NCBI RefSeq assembly: GCF_000214595.1
Contig: NZ_AFIG01000003.1
Coordinates: 682,001 to 746,000 of the forward strand
DNA length: 64,000 bases
Direction: 5' to 3'
Origin: Methylophaga thalassica MP
GTDB lineage: Bacteria; Pseudomonadota; Gammaproteobacteria; Nitrosococcales; Methylophagaceae
Of this stretch, positions 45,018 to 58,170 are shown in pieces. The notes beneath the pieces were generated by a model. The model worked only from the letters and a program-made list of their open reading frames with translations, was not told where the DNA came from and searched no databases. Both the position numbers and the translations under genes were made by a program. Positions within the stretch are counted from its first letter, which is position 1, and each line of letters opens with the position of its first letter.

Positions 45018-46160
45018 TCACATACGCCCTATCACATCTTCGGGTTCAGCTTGTAATGACAAACTGGAAACTGAACTATCTTTGGCTAATTCGCCGGACT
45101 CCATGCCTAGCTTGATCATTAAGCGTACTTCATTGGCTGAATCGGCATTACGTAAAGCTTCTTCGTAGCTAATATCACCTGCTTTATATAAATCATAGAC
45201 AGCTTGATCGAACGTCTGCATCCCAAGCTCTTTAGAACGTTTCATTACTTCTTTGATTTCATAAATCTTGCCTTTCTCAATCAAATCAGCAATCAGCGGC
45301 GTATTAAGAAGTACTTCAACCGCAACAGCCCTGCCCGAGCCATCCTTTTTAGGAATGAGTCTCTGAGCAATAACCGCTTTAAGATTTAATGAAAGATCCA
45401 AAAATAATTGTTGATGACGCTCTTCAGGGAAAAAGTTGATAATCCTATCCATTGCCTGATTCGCATTATTAGCGTGTAAGGTGGATAAACAAAGATGGCC
45501 GGTTTCTGCAAAGGCCACACCGTAATCCATGGTCTCACGTGTACGTATCTCACCAATCATGATGACATCCGGCGCCTGACGCAGTGAATTGCGTAAAGCC
45601 ACTTCATACGAATCAGTATCAATCCCCACTTCCCTTTGTGTCACCACACATCCGGCATGCTTATGATCAAACTCAATAGGATCTTCAATCGTCAGAATGT
45701 GGCCTGTACTGTTTTGATTGCGATAACCGATCATCGCCGCCAAAGTGGTTGACTTACCACTGCCTGTCGCCCCGACAAATATGACTAAGCCACGTTTTGT
45801 CATCGATAATTCTTTGATGACCTGAGGCACATGAATTTCTTCAATGGTAGGAATTTCATCTTTGATACGGCGCATGACCATAGCAATTTTATTTCGCTGG
45901 TAAAGCGCGCTGATACGAAAGCGACCTGCACCTTTAGTCTCCAGTGCATAATTACACTCTTTTTCACGTTCAAATGTTTTTTTCTGAGCATCTGACATCG
46001 TGCTCAGTACTAAATCTCTGGCCTCATCATCCTGCAGTGCTTCCTGAGAGAGCGTTGCCATTCGGCCATTCACTTTCAAGGTAACCGGGCGGCCAGCGGT
46101 AATAAATACATCTGAGGCATCATGTTTCACAGCGGCTTTTAGTATCGTGACAATTTCCAT
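45018..46160 (-). CDS. pilU: Type IV pilus retraction ATPase PilU
   Basis: 380 residues. Walker A GATGSGKSTTLAAM, Asp box LTIEDPIEFDH, Walker B VIMIGEIRTRETM and His box TGHLCLSTLHANN. It follows pilT by 11 bases, and its length and C-terminal tail after LMIKLG fit PilU rather than PilT. Acts with PilT at the pilus base to power retraction and twitching. Confidence 0.93.
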   Translation of the reverse strand: MEIVTILKAAVKHDASDVFITAGRPVTLKVNGRMATLSQEALQDDEARDLVLSTMSDAQKKTFEREKECNYALETKGAGRFRISALYQRNKIAMVMRRIKDEIPTIEEIHVPQVIKELSMTKRGLVIFVGATGSGKSTTLAAMIGYRNQNSTGHILTIEDPIEFDHKHAGCVVTQREVGIDTDSYEVALRNSLRQAPDVIMIGEIRTRETMDYGVAFAETGHLCLSTLHANNANQAMDRIINFFPEERHQQLFLDLSLNLKAVIAQRLIPKKDGSGRAVAVEVLLNTPLIADLIEKGKIYEIKEVMKRSKELGMQTFDQAVYDLYKAGDISYEEALRNADSANEVRLMIKLGMESGELAKDSSVSSLSLQAEPEDVIGRM

Positions 46161-46171
46161 ATCACACTCCT

Positions 46172-47209
46172 CTAACGGAATAAGTCTTTATTAACAGCAC
46201 GTGGTAATGCCTCTTGTTTGGTGACCTTTTGTCGTCTGACTAAATCCTGCAAACACTGATCTAAGGTTTGCATTCCAATAGCACCGCCCGTCTGAATAGC
46301 CGAGTACATCTGCGGTACTTTGTCTTCTCGAATCAGGTTTCTGATAGCCGGAGTACCAATCATAATTTCATGTGCAGCGATGCGTCCGCCTCCCACTTTC
46401 TTCATCAATGTCTGGGAAATAACGGCACGCAATGATTCTGACAACATGGAGCGCACCATGTCTTTTTCCGCAGCAGGGAAAACATCAATAATCCGGTCAA
46501 TAGTTTTGGCTGCCGAAGATGTATGTAAGGTACCAAACACCAAATGCCCGGTTTCTGCGGCTGTCAGCGCCAGTCTGATTGTCTCCAGATCACGTAACTC
46601 ACCGACCAGGATAATATCCGGATCTTCACGCAGCGCACTTCGAAGTGCTTCACTAAAGCCATGTGTATCACGATGCACTTCACGCTGATTAATCAAACAT
46701 TTTTTACTTTGATGCACAAATTCGATTGGGTCTTCAATCGTCAGAATATGTTCATTATCTTTTTCATTTCGATAATTAATCATGCCGGCCAACGTAGTGG
46801 ACTTACCTGAACCTGTAGGCCCGGTGACCAACACAATACCGCGATGATTATCCGCGATGGTTTTAAAAATATCGGGAGCGCCCAGTTCTTCCAGACTGAG
46901 TACTTTTGATGGAATCGTTCTGAAAACGGCAGCAGCACCACGGTTCTGATTAAACGCATTAACACGAAAACGTGCCAGCCCCGGTACTTCAAATGAAAAA
47001 TCAGCTTCAAGAAATTCTTCAAAATCTTTACGCTGTTTATCATTCATAATGTCGTAAATCATCGCGTGGACATCTTTATGTTCCATCGCCGGCAGATTAA
47101 TGCGCTTGATATCACCATCCACACGAATCATTGGCGGCTCACCTGACGAAACATGTAAATCCGAAGCATTGTTTTTTGCGCTGAACGCAAGCAATTCAGT
47201 AATATCCAT
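46172..47209 (-). CDS. pilT: Type IV pilus retraction ATPase PilT
   Basis: 345 residues from ATG 47209 (MDITELLAFS); one more ATG lies directly before it. GPTGSGKSTTLAGM, LTIEDPIEFVH, ILVGELRDLETIRLAL and the PilT-specific AIRNLIRE motif (with Met-Tyr-Ser-Ala) are all present. Divergent from yggS across about 90 bases, the usual gammaproteobacterial order. Confidence 0.96.
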   Translation of the reverse strand: MDITELLAFSAKNNASDLHVSSGEPPMIRVDGDIKRINLPAMEHKDVHAMIYDIMNDKQRKDFEEFLEADFSFEVPGLARFRVNAFNQNRGAAAVFRTIPSKVLSLEELGAPDIFKTIADNHRGIVLVTGPTGSGKSTTLAGMINYRNEKDNEHILTIEDPIEFVHQSKKCLINQREVHRDTHGFSEALRSALREDPDIILVGELRDLETIRLALTAAETGHLVFGTLHTSSAAKTIDRIIDVFPAAEKDMVRSMLSESLRAVISQTLMKKVGGGRIAAHEIMIGTPAIRNLIREDKVPQMYSAIQTGGAIGMQTLDQCLQDLVRRQKVTKQEALPRAVNKDLFR

Positions 47210-47299
47210 CAACGATTCCTATGCGGTTTGGTGTAGTCTAGTTAATTCAAAATTTAAGCAATGAGTATAAAGGTATCGCGCCCTTATGAGGCTTGCAAC

Positions 47300-47989
47300 A
47301 TGACAGATGTAAAAAAACGTTTCCAACAAATTCATCACGAAATAAGCACATCGGTATCAGCGGCAAAACGTGATCCACAATCGGTGCAGTTACTGGCTGT
47401 TAGCAAAACATGGCCAGCCGATGCCCTGCGTGAAGTAGCCGCATTAGGCCAACGCCAGTTTGGTGAAAATTACCTGCAGGAAGCCTTAGATAAAATTGAC
47501 GCTTTAGCCGATCTTGATTTGGAGTGGCATTTCATTGGTCCTATCCAATCAAATAAAACCCGTGATATCGCCGGGCATTTTGACTGGGTTCAGAGTGTCG
47601 ACAGAGAAAAAATTGCCCGTCGTTTAAATGAGCACAGACCTGACTCACTGGCACCACTCAATGTCTGCATACAAATCAACATTGACGAAGAAGAGACCAA
47701 GTCCGGTACCAGCCCAGAAAAGTTACTGACATTAGCTGACTACATTGCAACACTCGATAAGCTCAATCTAAGAGGACTGATGGTGATTCCCTCGCCCAAA
47801 AACTCCGTCGCAGATGAAAAAGACAGCTTCTCACGTGCTTATGAACTTTTTCAGCAATTACGTCATAAATACCCGCAGGTAGATACCTTATCTATGGGAA
47901 TGACAGCAGACATGTCTACAGCCATCGCTTGCGGCAGTACAATGGTACGTATTGGTACGGCATTATTTGGACAACGTAATAAGCGTTAG
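47300..47989 (+). CDS. yggS: PLP homeostasis protein (YggS/PLPBP)
   Basis: 229 residues from ATG 47300, which has GAGG upstream; an in-frame ATG at 47261 adds a stretch unlike the family. LLAVSKTWPADALR contains the PLP lysine; FGENYLQEALDKI, WHFIGPIQSNKTR and LSMGMTADMSTAIACGSTMV follow. It buffers pyridoxal phosphate and has no enzymatic activity. It sits immediately before proC. Confidence 0.94.
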   Translation: MTDVKKRFQQIHHEISTSVSAAKRDPQSVQLLAVSKTWPADALREVAALGQRQFGENYLQEALDKIDALADLDLEWHFIGPIQSNKTRDIAGHFDWVQSVDREKIARRLNEHRPDSLAPLNVCIQINIDEEETKSGTSPEKLLTLADYIATLDKLNLRGLMVIPSPKNSVADEKDSFSRAYELFQQLRHKYPQVDTLSMGMTADMSTAIACGSTMVRIGTALFGQRNKR

Positions 47990-48037
47990 CTCTTCAATGT
48001 GACAGACTCAGATGATACATAGATATAAGGTGAACAA

Positions 48038-48871
48038 ATGAAACAATGCACGATCGCATTTATTGGTGGCGGCAATATGGCGCGTAGCCTGATTGGTGGC
48101 CTGATAAGCAATCAATTTACTGCAGAAAATATTCACGTTTCGGATGCGAATACCGAAGCTCTGGACAATTTAGCCTCACGCTACAATGTAAAAACCTTTA
48201 CTGATAATCTCGCCGCGATTGCCGATGCAGATGTCGTCATCCTGGCAGTGAAACCGCAACAGCTGCAATCGGTTATTCGACAAATAGCACCCGCATGGCA
48301 GCAGGATAAATTACTCATCTCCATCGCTGCCGGAATCAGGCTGGATGACATTTCTCGCTGGTTAGACTTTGATGGTGCTGCTATCGTCAGAGCCATGCCA
48401 AATACACCCTCGCTGGTTCAGGCAGGCGCTACCGCGCTCTGTGCCAATAATTATGTGACTTCTGAACAACATGAGCTGGCCGAATCCATGCTAAGAGCTG
48501 TTGGTCTGGCTCTATGGATTAGTGATGAAAAACAGATGGATGCCGTCACAGCCTTATCTGGCAGCGGACCAGCCTATTTCTTCCTGGTACTTGAAGCCCT
48601 GCAAACAGCAGGAATGGAGTTAGGTCTTCCAGAAGAAACTGCCAGATTATTAGCACTGGAAACCAGTTTCGGTGCTGCTAAAATGGCACTGGAAAGTGAT
48701 GAATCGGCCTGCGTGCTTCGTCAGCGAGTCACCTCACCAGGTGGCACAACAGAACGTGCCCTAGATGTGTTTGAACAAGGTGATTTGCGAGGCTTGTTTA
48801 AACAAGCACTCACAGCGGCAGCGCAGCGGGCTGATGAACTGGCTGAACAATTAGGACAAGACTATGACTAG
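48038..48871 (+). CDS. proC: Pyrroline-5-carboxylate reductase
   Basis: 277 residues. Rossmann start IAFIGGGNMARSLIGGL, VILAVKPQQL, RAMPNTPSLVQAGATAL, and the signature SGSGPAYFFLVLEAL with VTSPGGTTERAL. Last step of proline synthesis, NADPH-dependent. Overlaps yggT by eight bases. Confidence 0.96.
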   Translation: MKQCTIAFIGGGNMARSLIGGLISNQFTAENIHVSDANTEALDNLASRYNVKTFTDNLAAIADADVVILAVKPQQLQSVIRQIAPAWQQDKLLISIAAGIRLDDISRWLDFDGAAIVRAMPNTPSLVQAGATALCANNYVTSEQHELAESMLRAVGLALWISDEKQMDAVTALSGSGPAYFFLVLEALQTAGMELGLPEETARLLALETSFGAAKMALESDESACVLRQRVTSPGGTTERALDVFEQGDLRGLFKQALTAAAQRADELAEQLGQDYD

Positions 48872-49433
48872 TAGTTATATCAGTAATCCGCTTATTTTTC
48901 TTATCGATACCCTCATCTATTTATACATGGTTGTTGTTGCGCTGCGCTTGATTATGCAGTGGGCCCACTGGGAGTATCACAATCCTATGGTGCAGTTTAT
49001 TATCAAACTCACCCAGGTACCGGTGAAGTTTCTTCGCCGTTTTATTCCTGCCGCAGGTCGTTGGGATACGGCCACTCTGGTATTACTGATTGTTGTAGCA
49101 CTGATAAAAATCATTGCCGTTGGCATGCTCGCTGGCGTATTACCCAAAGGTCTTTTCTGGCTGACAATACTCTTTGCAGAACTATTTCAGCTGTTTATCA
49201 ATATTTTCACCGTCAGCATTATTATCGAAGTGATATTAAGTTGGGTCACGCCCGCAGGAAGTTATAATCCGGTGGCGCCCTTAGTCGGTAAGATGAATGC
49301 TCCCTTACTTCGTCCAGTTAGAAGAACCATTCCGCCTGTTGCAGGTGTAGACTTATCTCCACTGTTTGTATTACTGGGATTACAAGTTTTATCGATGTTA
49401 GTCATGCCGCTATTAGCAGGTCGCTATATATGA
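48864..49433 (+). CDS. yggT: YggT family membrane protein
   Basis: 189 residues made of two YggT repeats: LIDTLIYLYMVVVALRLIMQ and a second near FINIFTVSIIIEVILSW, each with a conserved basic P-loop (VKFLRRFIPAAG and LRPVRRTIPPVAG). Four helices. The family has been linked to ion or osmotic homeostasis; role here is unproven. Translationally coupled to proC. Confidence 0.9.
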   Translation: MTSSYISNPLIFLIDTLIYLYMVVVALRLIMQWAHWEYHNPMVQFIIKLTQVPVKFLRRFIPAAGRWDTATLVLLIVVALIKIIAVGMLAGVLPKGLFWLTILFAELFQLFINIFTVSIIIEVILSWVTPAGSYNPVAPLVGKMNAPLLRPVRRTIPPVAGVDLSPLFVLLGLQVLSMLVMPLLAGRYI

Positions 49434-49441
49434 TCCAGATT

Positions 49442-49480
49442 GCGCTGCCACGGCAGTCTGATTAGACTTAACGCTTTTTT
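49442..49480 (+). promoter_or_regulatory. Structured element before metX
   Basis: CTGC-CACG-GCAG and AGTCT-GATT-AGACT hairpins lie between GCG (49442-49444) and CGC (49472-49474), followed by six T ending at 49480, 18 bases before metX. It may be a partial terminator after yggT or a metX leader. It does not match any SAM riboswitch I could recognise. Confidence 0.3.
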
Positions 49481-49497
49481 ACGGGAATCAACCATAT

Positions 49498-50646
49498 ATG
49501 CCGGAATCTATACCAGCTGACTCTGTTGGTCTGGTGAAACCATCGACAATTCATATCGATACGCCACTTCAGCTTGACTGTGGTAAGACACTACCAAGTT
49601 ATGACTTAGTCTATGAAACCTATGGCTCATTGAATGAGAATGGCAGCAATGCTGTATTGATTTGTCACGCCCTTTCAGGTGATCACCACGCCGCCGGTTT
49701 CCATACGATGGAAGATCGCAAACCCGGTTGGTGGGATACGGCTATCGGTCCCGGCAAGGCGATTGATACCAACCATTTTTATGTGGTGTGTCTGAATAAT
49801 CTGGGTGGTTGTAAAGGCTCCACCGGTCCAAACACGATTAATCCTGAAACGGGCGAGTTATATGGCCCTGACTTTCCTATCGTTACCGTCCCTGACTGGG
49901 TTCGAAGTCAGGCGATGCTTGCTGATCGACTAGGCATTCAGCAATGGGCAGCCGTCATTGGTGGCAGCCTCGGTGGCATGCAAGCTTTGCAGTGGTCAAT
50001 CAGCCTGCCCGAGCGTGTTCGGCATGCTATCGTCATTGCCGCCGCCCCTAAACTATCAGCACAAAATATTGCCTTTAATGAAGTCGCCAGAACCGCAATA
50101 AAATCTGATCCTGATTTCCACGATGGTTATTACATAAAACATAACACCTTGCCACGTCAGGGACTTGGACTCGCACGTATGCTGGGGCATATCACCTATC
50201 TTTCAGATGAAGCAATGGGTGAAAAGTTTGGCCGTGAATTACGTAATGGTGCTATTCAATATGGCTATGATGTTGAGTTTCAAATCGAAAGTTATTTACG
50301 TTACCAAAGCACCAGCTTCGTTGAACGCTTTGACGCAAATACCTATTTATTAATGACTAAAGCACTGGATTATTTTGATCCTGCCCAGGCGTTTAACGAT
50401 GATCTTGTCGCTACCGTTGCGAATATTCAGGCTAAGTCGCTTATCATCTCATTTACCAGTGACTGGCGCTTCTCACCTGAACGCTCAAAAGAAATCGTCA
50501 ACGCCATGCTGGCTGCCGGTAAATCCGTCTGTTATGCCGAAATTGAAGCTCACCAGGGCCATGATGCGTTTTTAATGCCCATACCTCGCTATTTGGAAAT
50601 CTTTGGCACCTATATGCAACAAATTGCTGCGGAAGGAGTGAAATAA
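49498..50646 (+). CDS. metX: Homoserine O-acyltransferase MetX
   Basis: 382 residues, alpha/beta-hydrolase fold. The nucleophile elbow is [12 protein letters not shown], with the later Asp in [11 protein letters not shown] and His in [12 protein letters not shown]. Near the start, [14 protein letters not shown] and [14 protein letters not shown] are family landmarks. It activates homoserine for methionine synthesis. Gammaproteobacterial MetX enzymes can use succinyl-CoA instead of acetyl-CoA, and I cannot settle which. metW overlaps its stop by one base. Confidence 0.93.
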   Translation: MPESIPADSVGLVKPSTIHIDTPLQLDCGKTLPSYDLVYETYGSLNENGSNAVLICHALSGDHHAAGFHTMEDRKPGWWDTAIGPGKAIDTNHFYVVCLNNLGGCKGSTGPNTINPETGELYGPDFPIVTVPDWVRSQAMLADRLGIQQWAAVIGGSLGGMQALQWSISLPERVRHAIVIAAAPKLSAQNIAFNEVARTAIKSDPDFHDGYYIKHNTLPRQGLGLARMLGHITYLSDEAMGEKFGRELRNGAIQYGYDVEFQIESYLRYQSTSFVERFDANTYLLMTKALDYFDPAQAFNDDLVATVANIQAKSLIISFTSDWRFSPERSKEIVNAMLAAGKSVCYAEIEAHQGHDAFLMPIPRYLEIFGTYMQQIAAEGVK

Positions 50647-51248
50647 TGGCCTTACGTGTCGATCAGCAAATCATCAGTGACTGGATTCCTGATGGCGCCA
50701 AAGTGCTGGATTTAGGTTGTGGTAACGGTAGCCTGCTTAAACATCTGCAACAAAGAAACATCACCGGCTATGGCTTAGAAATCGATAACAGTAAATTTGC
50801 TGAATGTATCGAAGCTGGGATCAATGTTATCCAGGCAGATCTGGATGAAGGTTTAGCGCAGTTTGCTGATCAGAGTTTTGACTTTGTTATCTTGTCACAA
50901 ACCTTACAAGCGATTCAGCGCCCTGACTTTTTATTGCAAGAAATCGTTCGTGTTGGCAAAAATGGCATTATCGGTTTCCCTAACTTTGGTCACTGGCAAT
51001 GCCGTGTGCAATTAGCACTAGGTGGAAAAATGCCGGTCTCCAAAACACTTCCGAATGCCTGGTTTGAAACACCAAATATTCACTTATGCACAATCCAAGA
51101 CTTTGAGAACCTTTGTGCTGATCATCAACTCAAGGTTCATAACAGAAGCATTGTTAACCACAACAATAAAGACAGCTTAGGAATACGATGTCTGCCTAAC
51201 TTATTTGGTCAGGTCGCGATTTACCGAGTTCAAAAACAACATGATTAA
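50646..51248 (+). CDS. metW: MetW methionine biosynthesis partner (methyltransferase-fold)
   Basis: 200 residues. SAM-binding-like motif [16 protein letters not shown] and the MetW hallmarks [33 protein letters not shown] and [18 protein letters not shown]. MetW binds and stimulates MetX in several bacteria. Coupled on both sides: TAATG with metX and eight-base overlap with pyrE. Confidence 0.93.
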   Translation: MALRVDQQIISDWIPDGAKVLDLGCGNGSLLKHLQQRNITGYGLEIDNSKFAECIEAGINVIQADLDEGLAQFADQSFDFVILSQTLQAIQRPDFLLQEIVRVGKNGIIGFPNFGHWQCRVQLALGGKMPVSKTLPNAWFETPNIHLCTIQDFENLCADHQLKVHNRSIVNHNNKDSLGIRCLPNLFGQVAIYRVQKQHD

Positions 51249-51888
51249 ACAATATCAAAAAGAATTTATCGAGTTTGCCATTGCCACAGGTGTTTTGCGG
51301 TTTGGTTCATTTACACTGAAATCTGGTCGTCAAAGCCCCTATTTCTTTAACAGCGGCTTGTTTAATAGCGGTGCCAGTCTGGCAAAACTCGGTCGGTTTT
51401 ATGCTCAAACCATTGCTGACTCTGGACTTGAGTTTGATGTGTTATTTGGACCAGCCTACAAAGGCATACCACTAGCCTCTACCACCGTGGTCGCCTTAGC
51501 CGATCAGCATAATCAAGATATGCCTTATGTCTTCAATCGAAAGGAAATCAAGGATCATGGCGAAGGTGGTCAACTGGTTGGCGCTGAACTGAAAGGCAAA
51601 GTCCTTATTATCGATGATGTTATCTCCGCCGGCACCTCAGTCAGAGAGTCTGTTGAGATAATCCGTGCCGCTGGCGCAGAACCCGCCGGTGTTATTATCG
51701 CTTTAGACAGACAAGAACGCGGTCAGGGTGAGCTTTCTGCCATACAAGAAGTTCAGGCCGAACATAATATTCCTGTATTGAATATCATTTCTCTGAACGA
51801 CCTTTTAGGCTACCTTAAAGATAGCCCTGATTTTGGCGAGTATTTACCAGCAGTCACCGCATATCGCGAACAATTTGGTGTAGCCTGA
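51241..51888 (+). CDS. pyrE: Orotate phosphoribosyltransferase
   Basis: 215 residues from ATG 51241, the E. coli length; upstream codons lie inside met[31 protein letters not shown] and the PRPP loop [16 protein letters not shown] are diagnostic. Makes OMP in pyrimidine synthesis. Confidence 0.96.
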   Translation: MIKQYQKEFIEFAIATGVLRFGSFTLKSGRQSPYFFNSGLFNSGASLAKLGRFYAQTIADSGLEFDVLFGPAYKGIPLASTTVVALADQHNQDMPYVFNRKEIKDHGEGGQLVGAELKGKVLIIDDVISAGTSVRESVEIIRAAGAEPAGVIIALDRQERGQGELSAIQEVQAEHNIPVLNIISLNDLLGYLKDSPDFGEYLPAVTAYREQFGVA

Positions 51889-51891
51889 ACA

Positions 51892-52647
51892 TCAGCCGTA
51901 AATTAATTTCGCGGATATAAACAAAGTCACAATTTCAAAAGCACGTTTAATCCAGCGGTTACCGTGTTTTATTGCCAGATGGGATCCGAGATAACCGCCC
52001 AATAAAGAGCCAAGTAGTAATGCGGGAAGCCAGTCCCAACGAATATCCCCCAGCAGTCCTAATGTGATAGCGCCTGCGCCATTCCAAAACAGACCGACCA
52101 TTATCAGCGTGTAGGCAACTGCACGCTGATAATCCATACCAAACCACCCTACCAGCCATAGTGTCACGAAAAGTCCCGTACCTGAGGTTAGAGAGCCATT
52201 TAAGAAGCCTATCAGGAACAAGACCATTCCACCGCTAACACAGCCGATCCAGTCTCGGTGTACAGGTTCATAGTTTTGCCCTAACTGTGGTTTCAAAATT
52301 GAGTAAATTCCCAAGCCACCAGTCAATATTCCCAGCGCTATCTCTGCCATACGATCGGGAATGAGCAAAATAATATTTCCTCCCAGCACAACTCCAGGCA
52401 ACCCTGTCAATAACATTAAAACAACAAACTGTCGTTCCAAACGACTTGTTTTCAAATATCGCAAAACAGCTCCAACACCCAAAGCGACGCTGGCCACTTT
52501 ATGGGTTGCTAAAGCCACAGAAAAACTTAAACCAAGGAAGATTAAAACGGGAAATTGAATAAGGCCGGCACCACCACCTGAGAAGGCAGAAAAAGTATTG
52601 GCTACCAATGAGACCAAAAACAAGATAAATTGATCAAGAAAATTCAA
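51892..52647 (-). CDS. TauE/SafE family permease
   Basis: 251 residues from TTG 52647, with GGAG eight bases upstream. Seven to eight helices in two repeats; FSGGGAGLIQFPVLIFLGL at the N-terminus and GFLNGSLTSGTGLFVTLWLV near the middle are the family's repeat signatures. Usually exports sulfonates, sulfite or organic anions. The soxC unit lies 20 kb away, so a link to sulfite is only a possibility. Confidence 0.85.
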   Translation of the reverse strand: MNFLDQFILFLVSLVANTFSAFSGGGAGLIQFPVLIFLGLSFSVALATHKVASVALGVGAVLRYLKTSRLERQFVVLMLLTGLPGVVLGGNIILLIPDRMAEIALGILTGGLGIYSILKPQLGQNYEPVHRDWIGCVSGGMVLFLIGFLNGSLTSGTGLFVTLWLVGWFGMDYQRAVAYTLIMVGLFWNGAGAITLGLLGDIRWDWLPALLLGSLLGGYLGSHLAIKHGNRWIKRAFEIVTLFISAKLIYG

Positions 52648-52676
52648 TTGTTGACTCCAATCACGCAGACAAGATC

Positions 52677-53327
52677 ATGATACGTAAACTACCCCTGTTG
52701 ATATTTTGCTCTATATTCAGCCTTTCAGTCAGTGCAGGTCAGTTGTATCGCTTTCCTGATGAGAACGGTGTCATGACTCTCAGCACAACATTACCATCAG
52801 CCGCATCGCAAAAAGGCTACGATATTATTGATGCTGAAACCATGCGGCTGATTGAACGCGTTCCCGCAGCCTTAACTGAGCAGGAACTACTCGAGCAGGC
52901 CGCCAAACAAAAAGTCGAAGAAGAAGCACGTATACAAGCAGAAGAACAGGCCAAACAGGCAGAAGAAGCTCGACAGGCACAACAATCTTACGATAAAACC
53001 TTACTGATTACTTATCGTTCTGAAGCAGATCTTATTCGCGCTCGTGATAGTGATATTGCTTATAGGCAAGAACAAATTGCTATGCATCAACAAAAACTCC
53101 CTGAGCTCAAACAATATCTCTATGAACTACAAAATGAAGCCGCTCAGCGTGAGCTAAGTGGGGCGAAAGTCACCGCCAATATGCAAAAACGCCTAGATGC
53201 AGCTAAAGAGGAAATTCAAGTCAGACAACAAGCTATTACCGAACTTAAAGCAGAAATTACAGAGTTACAGTCGAAGTATCAGCACGATCTTGAACGTCTT
53301 AATTACCTGCTTAAACGTAAACAGTAA
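52677..53327 (+). CDS. Secreted coiled-coil protein with N-terminal DUF4124-like domain
   Basis: 216 residues. Signal peptide (LLIFCSIFSLSVSAG), then QLYRFPDENGVMTLSTTLP, a short DUF4124-like beta segment. From residue about 65 to the end it is a long Gln/Glu/Ala/Lys coiled coil (EEARIQAEEQAKQAEEARQA; ELKAEITELQSKYQHDLERL). Periplasmic; role unknown. It is convergent with hisC, whose stop is one base away. Confidence 0.7.
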   Translation: MIRKLPLLIFCSIFSLSVSAGQLYRFPDENGVMTLSTTLPSAASQKGYDIIDAETMRLIERVPAALTEQELLEQAAKQKVEEEARIQAEEQAKQAEEARQAQQSYDKTLLITYRSEADLIRARDSDIAYRQEQIAMHQQKLPELKQYLYELQNEAAQRELSGAKVTANMQKRLDAAKEEIQVRQQAITELKAEITELQSKYQHDLERLNYLLKRKQ

Positions 53328-54383
53328 CTAGACTAAGGTATCTAAAACAGATAATAACTGCTGATTTTCACCCGCTGTACCGATAGAGATTCTTAAAAAC
53401 TGATTAATTCTCGGCTTAGTGAAGTGTCTGACGATAATGCCTTCTTTTCTGAGCCCGGCAGCAATTTCTACAGCATCTACCTGCTTGTGTGAAGCAAAAA
53501 CAAAGTTTGCAGCAGATGGCAGGACATCAAATCCCAACTCCTCAAGACCTGCTACCACTTTATTCCGCTCATCGATCACCGCTTGGCAGGTTTCATTGAA
53601 ATAAGCTTTATCATTCATTGCAGCAACACCAGCTGCAGAAGCCAGGCTGTCAACAGGATAAGAATTAAAACTATCTTTAACTCTGATTAATCCTTCAATA
53701 AGATCAGCTTGACCAATCGCATAGCCAACTCTCATTCCAGCCAGCGAGCGTGATTTTGACATGGTCTGCACGATTAACAGGTTGGGATAATCTTTTACCA
53801 GACTAACCGCAGACTCACCACCAAAATCAATATAGGCCTCATCTATTACCACAACAGACTCAGTATTGTTCTGTAACAGTCGTTCGATTTCAGACAGTGC
53901 TAATAAGCAGCCTGTTGGCGCGTTGGGATTGGGAAAAATAATCCCGCCATTGATGCGATCATAATCATCAACATTAATACTAAAATCATGACTAAGTGGA
54001 ACAGTGTCATAGCTTATCTGATAAAGCTGACAATACACCGGGTAGAAGCTGTAGCTGATATCTGGGAATAGAATAGGTGCTTCTTGTCTGAAGAATGCAT
54101 TAAAAACATGCCCAAGCACTTCATCAGAACCATTTCCAACAAATACCCAAGCAGCATCAATCCGATAAAAATCAGCAATCGCTTGGCGTAGCTCGGCCGA
54201 TGTAGGATCCGGATATAAACGTAAGCGATCACTTGCCGCCATGCGAATAGCCTCAATCACTTTTGGTGATGGGCCATAGGGATTCTCGTTGGTGTTGAGT
54301 TTAGTCAAATTGGCCAGTTTAGGTTGTTCACCTGGCACATAAGGGTCTAACTCATTAACAAAACCGCTCCAAAAGCGACTCAT
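53328..54383 (-). CDS. hisC: Histidinol-phosphate aminotransferase
   Basis: 351 residues. Fold-type I PLP enzyme with [39 protein letters not shown] and the lysine region [18 protein letters not shown]. Converts imidazole acetol phosphate to histidinol phosphate. Last gene of the mla-murA-his operon, two bases after hisD. Confidence 0.95.
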   Translation of the reverse strand: MSRFWSGFVNELDPYVPGEQPKLANLTKLNTNENPYGPSPKVIEAIRMAASDRLRLYPDPTSAELRQAIADFYRIDAAWVFVGNGSDEVLGHVFNAFFRQEAPILFPDISYSFYPVYCQLYQISYDTVPLSHDFSINVDDYDRINGGIIFPNPNAPTGCLLALSEIERLLQNNTESVVVIDEAYIDFGGESAVSLVKDYPNLLIVQTMSKSRSLAGMRVGYAIGQADLIEGLIRVKDSFNSYPVDSLASAAGVAAMNDKAYFNETCQAVIDERNKVVAGLEELGFDVLPSAANFVFASHKQVDAVEIAAGLRKEGIIVRHFTKPRINQFLRISIGTAGENQQLLSVLDTLV

Positions 54384-54385
54384 GA

Positions 54386-55679
54386 TTAATCCTTAAGACG
54401 ATATTCTGCTGAACGAGCATGAGCTGTAAGACTTTCACCACGCGCTAAAACCGAGGCGATCTGACCTAAACTCTGTGCGCCTTGTGCAGATACCTGAATC
54501 AAACTGGAACGTTTTTGGAAGTCATACACACCCAGCGGCGAACTGAATCTTGCTGTTCTTGATGTCGGTAATACGTGGTTAGGTCCCGCACAATAATCAC
54601 CCAAAGCCTCAGGTGTATAGCGGCCTAAGAAAATAGCACCTGCATGACGGATTTTCTTTGCCATTTCCATCGGTTCATCGACAGATAATTCTAAGTGTTC
54701 AGCGGCGATAAAGTTGGCAACCTCAACAGCCACATCCATATCGTCAACGTGAATAAGCGCTGCACGATTTTTGAGTGATGTGGAGATAATCTCTTTACGT
54801 TCCATGGTCGGCAAAAGCTTAGCAATTGAAACTTTGACTTTTTCCAGGAAATCGGCATCAGGCGATATCAATATCGATTGAGCATCTTCATCATGTTCTG
54901 CCTGTGAAAACAGGTCCATGGCAATCCAGTCAGGATCGGTTTTACCATCACAAATCACCAAAATCTCAGAAGGTCCGGCAATCATATCAATACCAACGGT
55001 ACCAAAAACCATGCCTTTTGCAGTAGCCACGAAGATGTTACCCGGCCCCACAATCTTATCCACCTGTGGAATAGTTTCTGTACCGTAGGCCAGTGCAGCT
55101 ACAGCCTGAGCACCACCCACAGCAAAGATACGATCGACGCCTGCAACGGCTGCCGCTGCCAGTACTAACTCGTTGACTTCACCATTCGGTGTCGGCACCA
55201 CCATAATTAGCTCTTGTACCCCAGCCACTTTTGCCGGAATCGCATTCATTAATACAGAGGATGGATAAGCGGCTTTACCACCTGGTACATAGAGTCCAGC
55301 CCGGTCTAAAGGTGTCACCTGTTGTCCAAGCAAAGTACCGTCTTCTTCCTTATAGCTCCACGAACTCTGTTTTTGATGGTCATGATATTGACGCACACGC
55401 TGTGCTGCTGCTTCAAGCGCTTGTCTTTGTTCTGCCGGAATATTTTCTAATGCTGCTTTTGCTCGCTCCAGAGAAATCTCAAGATCAGACATTTTTTCAG
55501 CAGTGACATGATCAAAACGACGGCTATACTCGAGCACGGCTTCATCACCACGTGATTTCACCTCTGCAAGTATTTCCTTAACAATGTCTGTTACTTTGTC
55601 ATCTGATACACCTTCCCAGGCAAGAATTTCTTCAAGGGAAGACCAGAAATCAGCTTGTGATGCACTGAGCTGTTTTAAT

Positions 55680-55687
<8 letters not shown>
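54386..55687 (-). CDS. hisD: Histidinol dehydrogenase
   Basis: 433 residues from ATG 55687 (MIELKQ), which overlaps hisG by eight bases; upstream codons fall inside his[47 protein letters not shown] and [16 protein letters not shown] give the zinc and catalytic residues. Last two oxidations of histidine synthesis. Confidence 0.96.
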
Positions 55688-57845
<2,158 letters not shown>

Positions 57846-57864
57846 GAGTTTATAGCTTTCAAAT

Positions 57865-58170
57865 TTATTTTAGTGGCAGCAATTCATCTAAGCCAGATGC
57901 TTTAGCAATAGCGTCCATCTGTTCAGGTAAATGCTTGAATGCGATTGATTTCTTGGCTTTTTTAGCCGCTCTCATCCAATCTACTAGTAAAGCCAAACCT
58001 GCGCTGTCAGCCTGAGTGACATGTTGTAAATCAATTTCAATGTCGTTTACCGCATCGAAGACACCTTTTGATTCTGTTAAAGCAATCTTTGCTGACTCAA
58101 GTGTCATCTCTCCGGTCACTACAAAACGCTTAGAGTGCTCTTCGTATTTGATAGCAAACAATTCGCTCAT
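57865..58170 (-). CDS. mlaB: MlaB STAS-domain protein
   Basis: 101 residues, a STAS domain with DIEIDLQHVTQADSAGLALL, including the conserved Asp-Ser-Ala-Gly. Cytosolic regulator of the MlaFEDB lipid transporter. Overlaps mlaC by four bases. Confidence 0.93.
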   Translation of the reverse strand: MSELFAIKYEEHSKRFVVTGEMTLESAKIALTESKGVFDAVNDIEIDLQHVTQADSAGLALLVDWMRAAKKAKKSIAFKHLPEQMDAIAKASGLDELLPLK

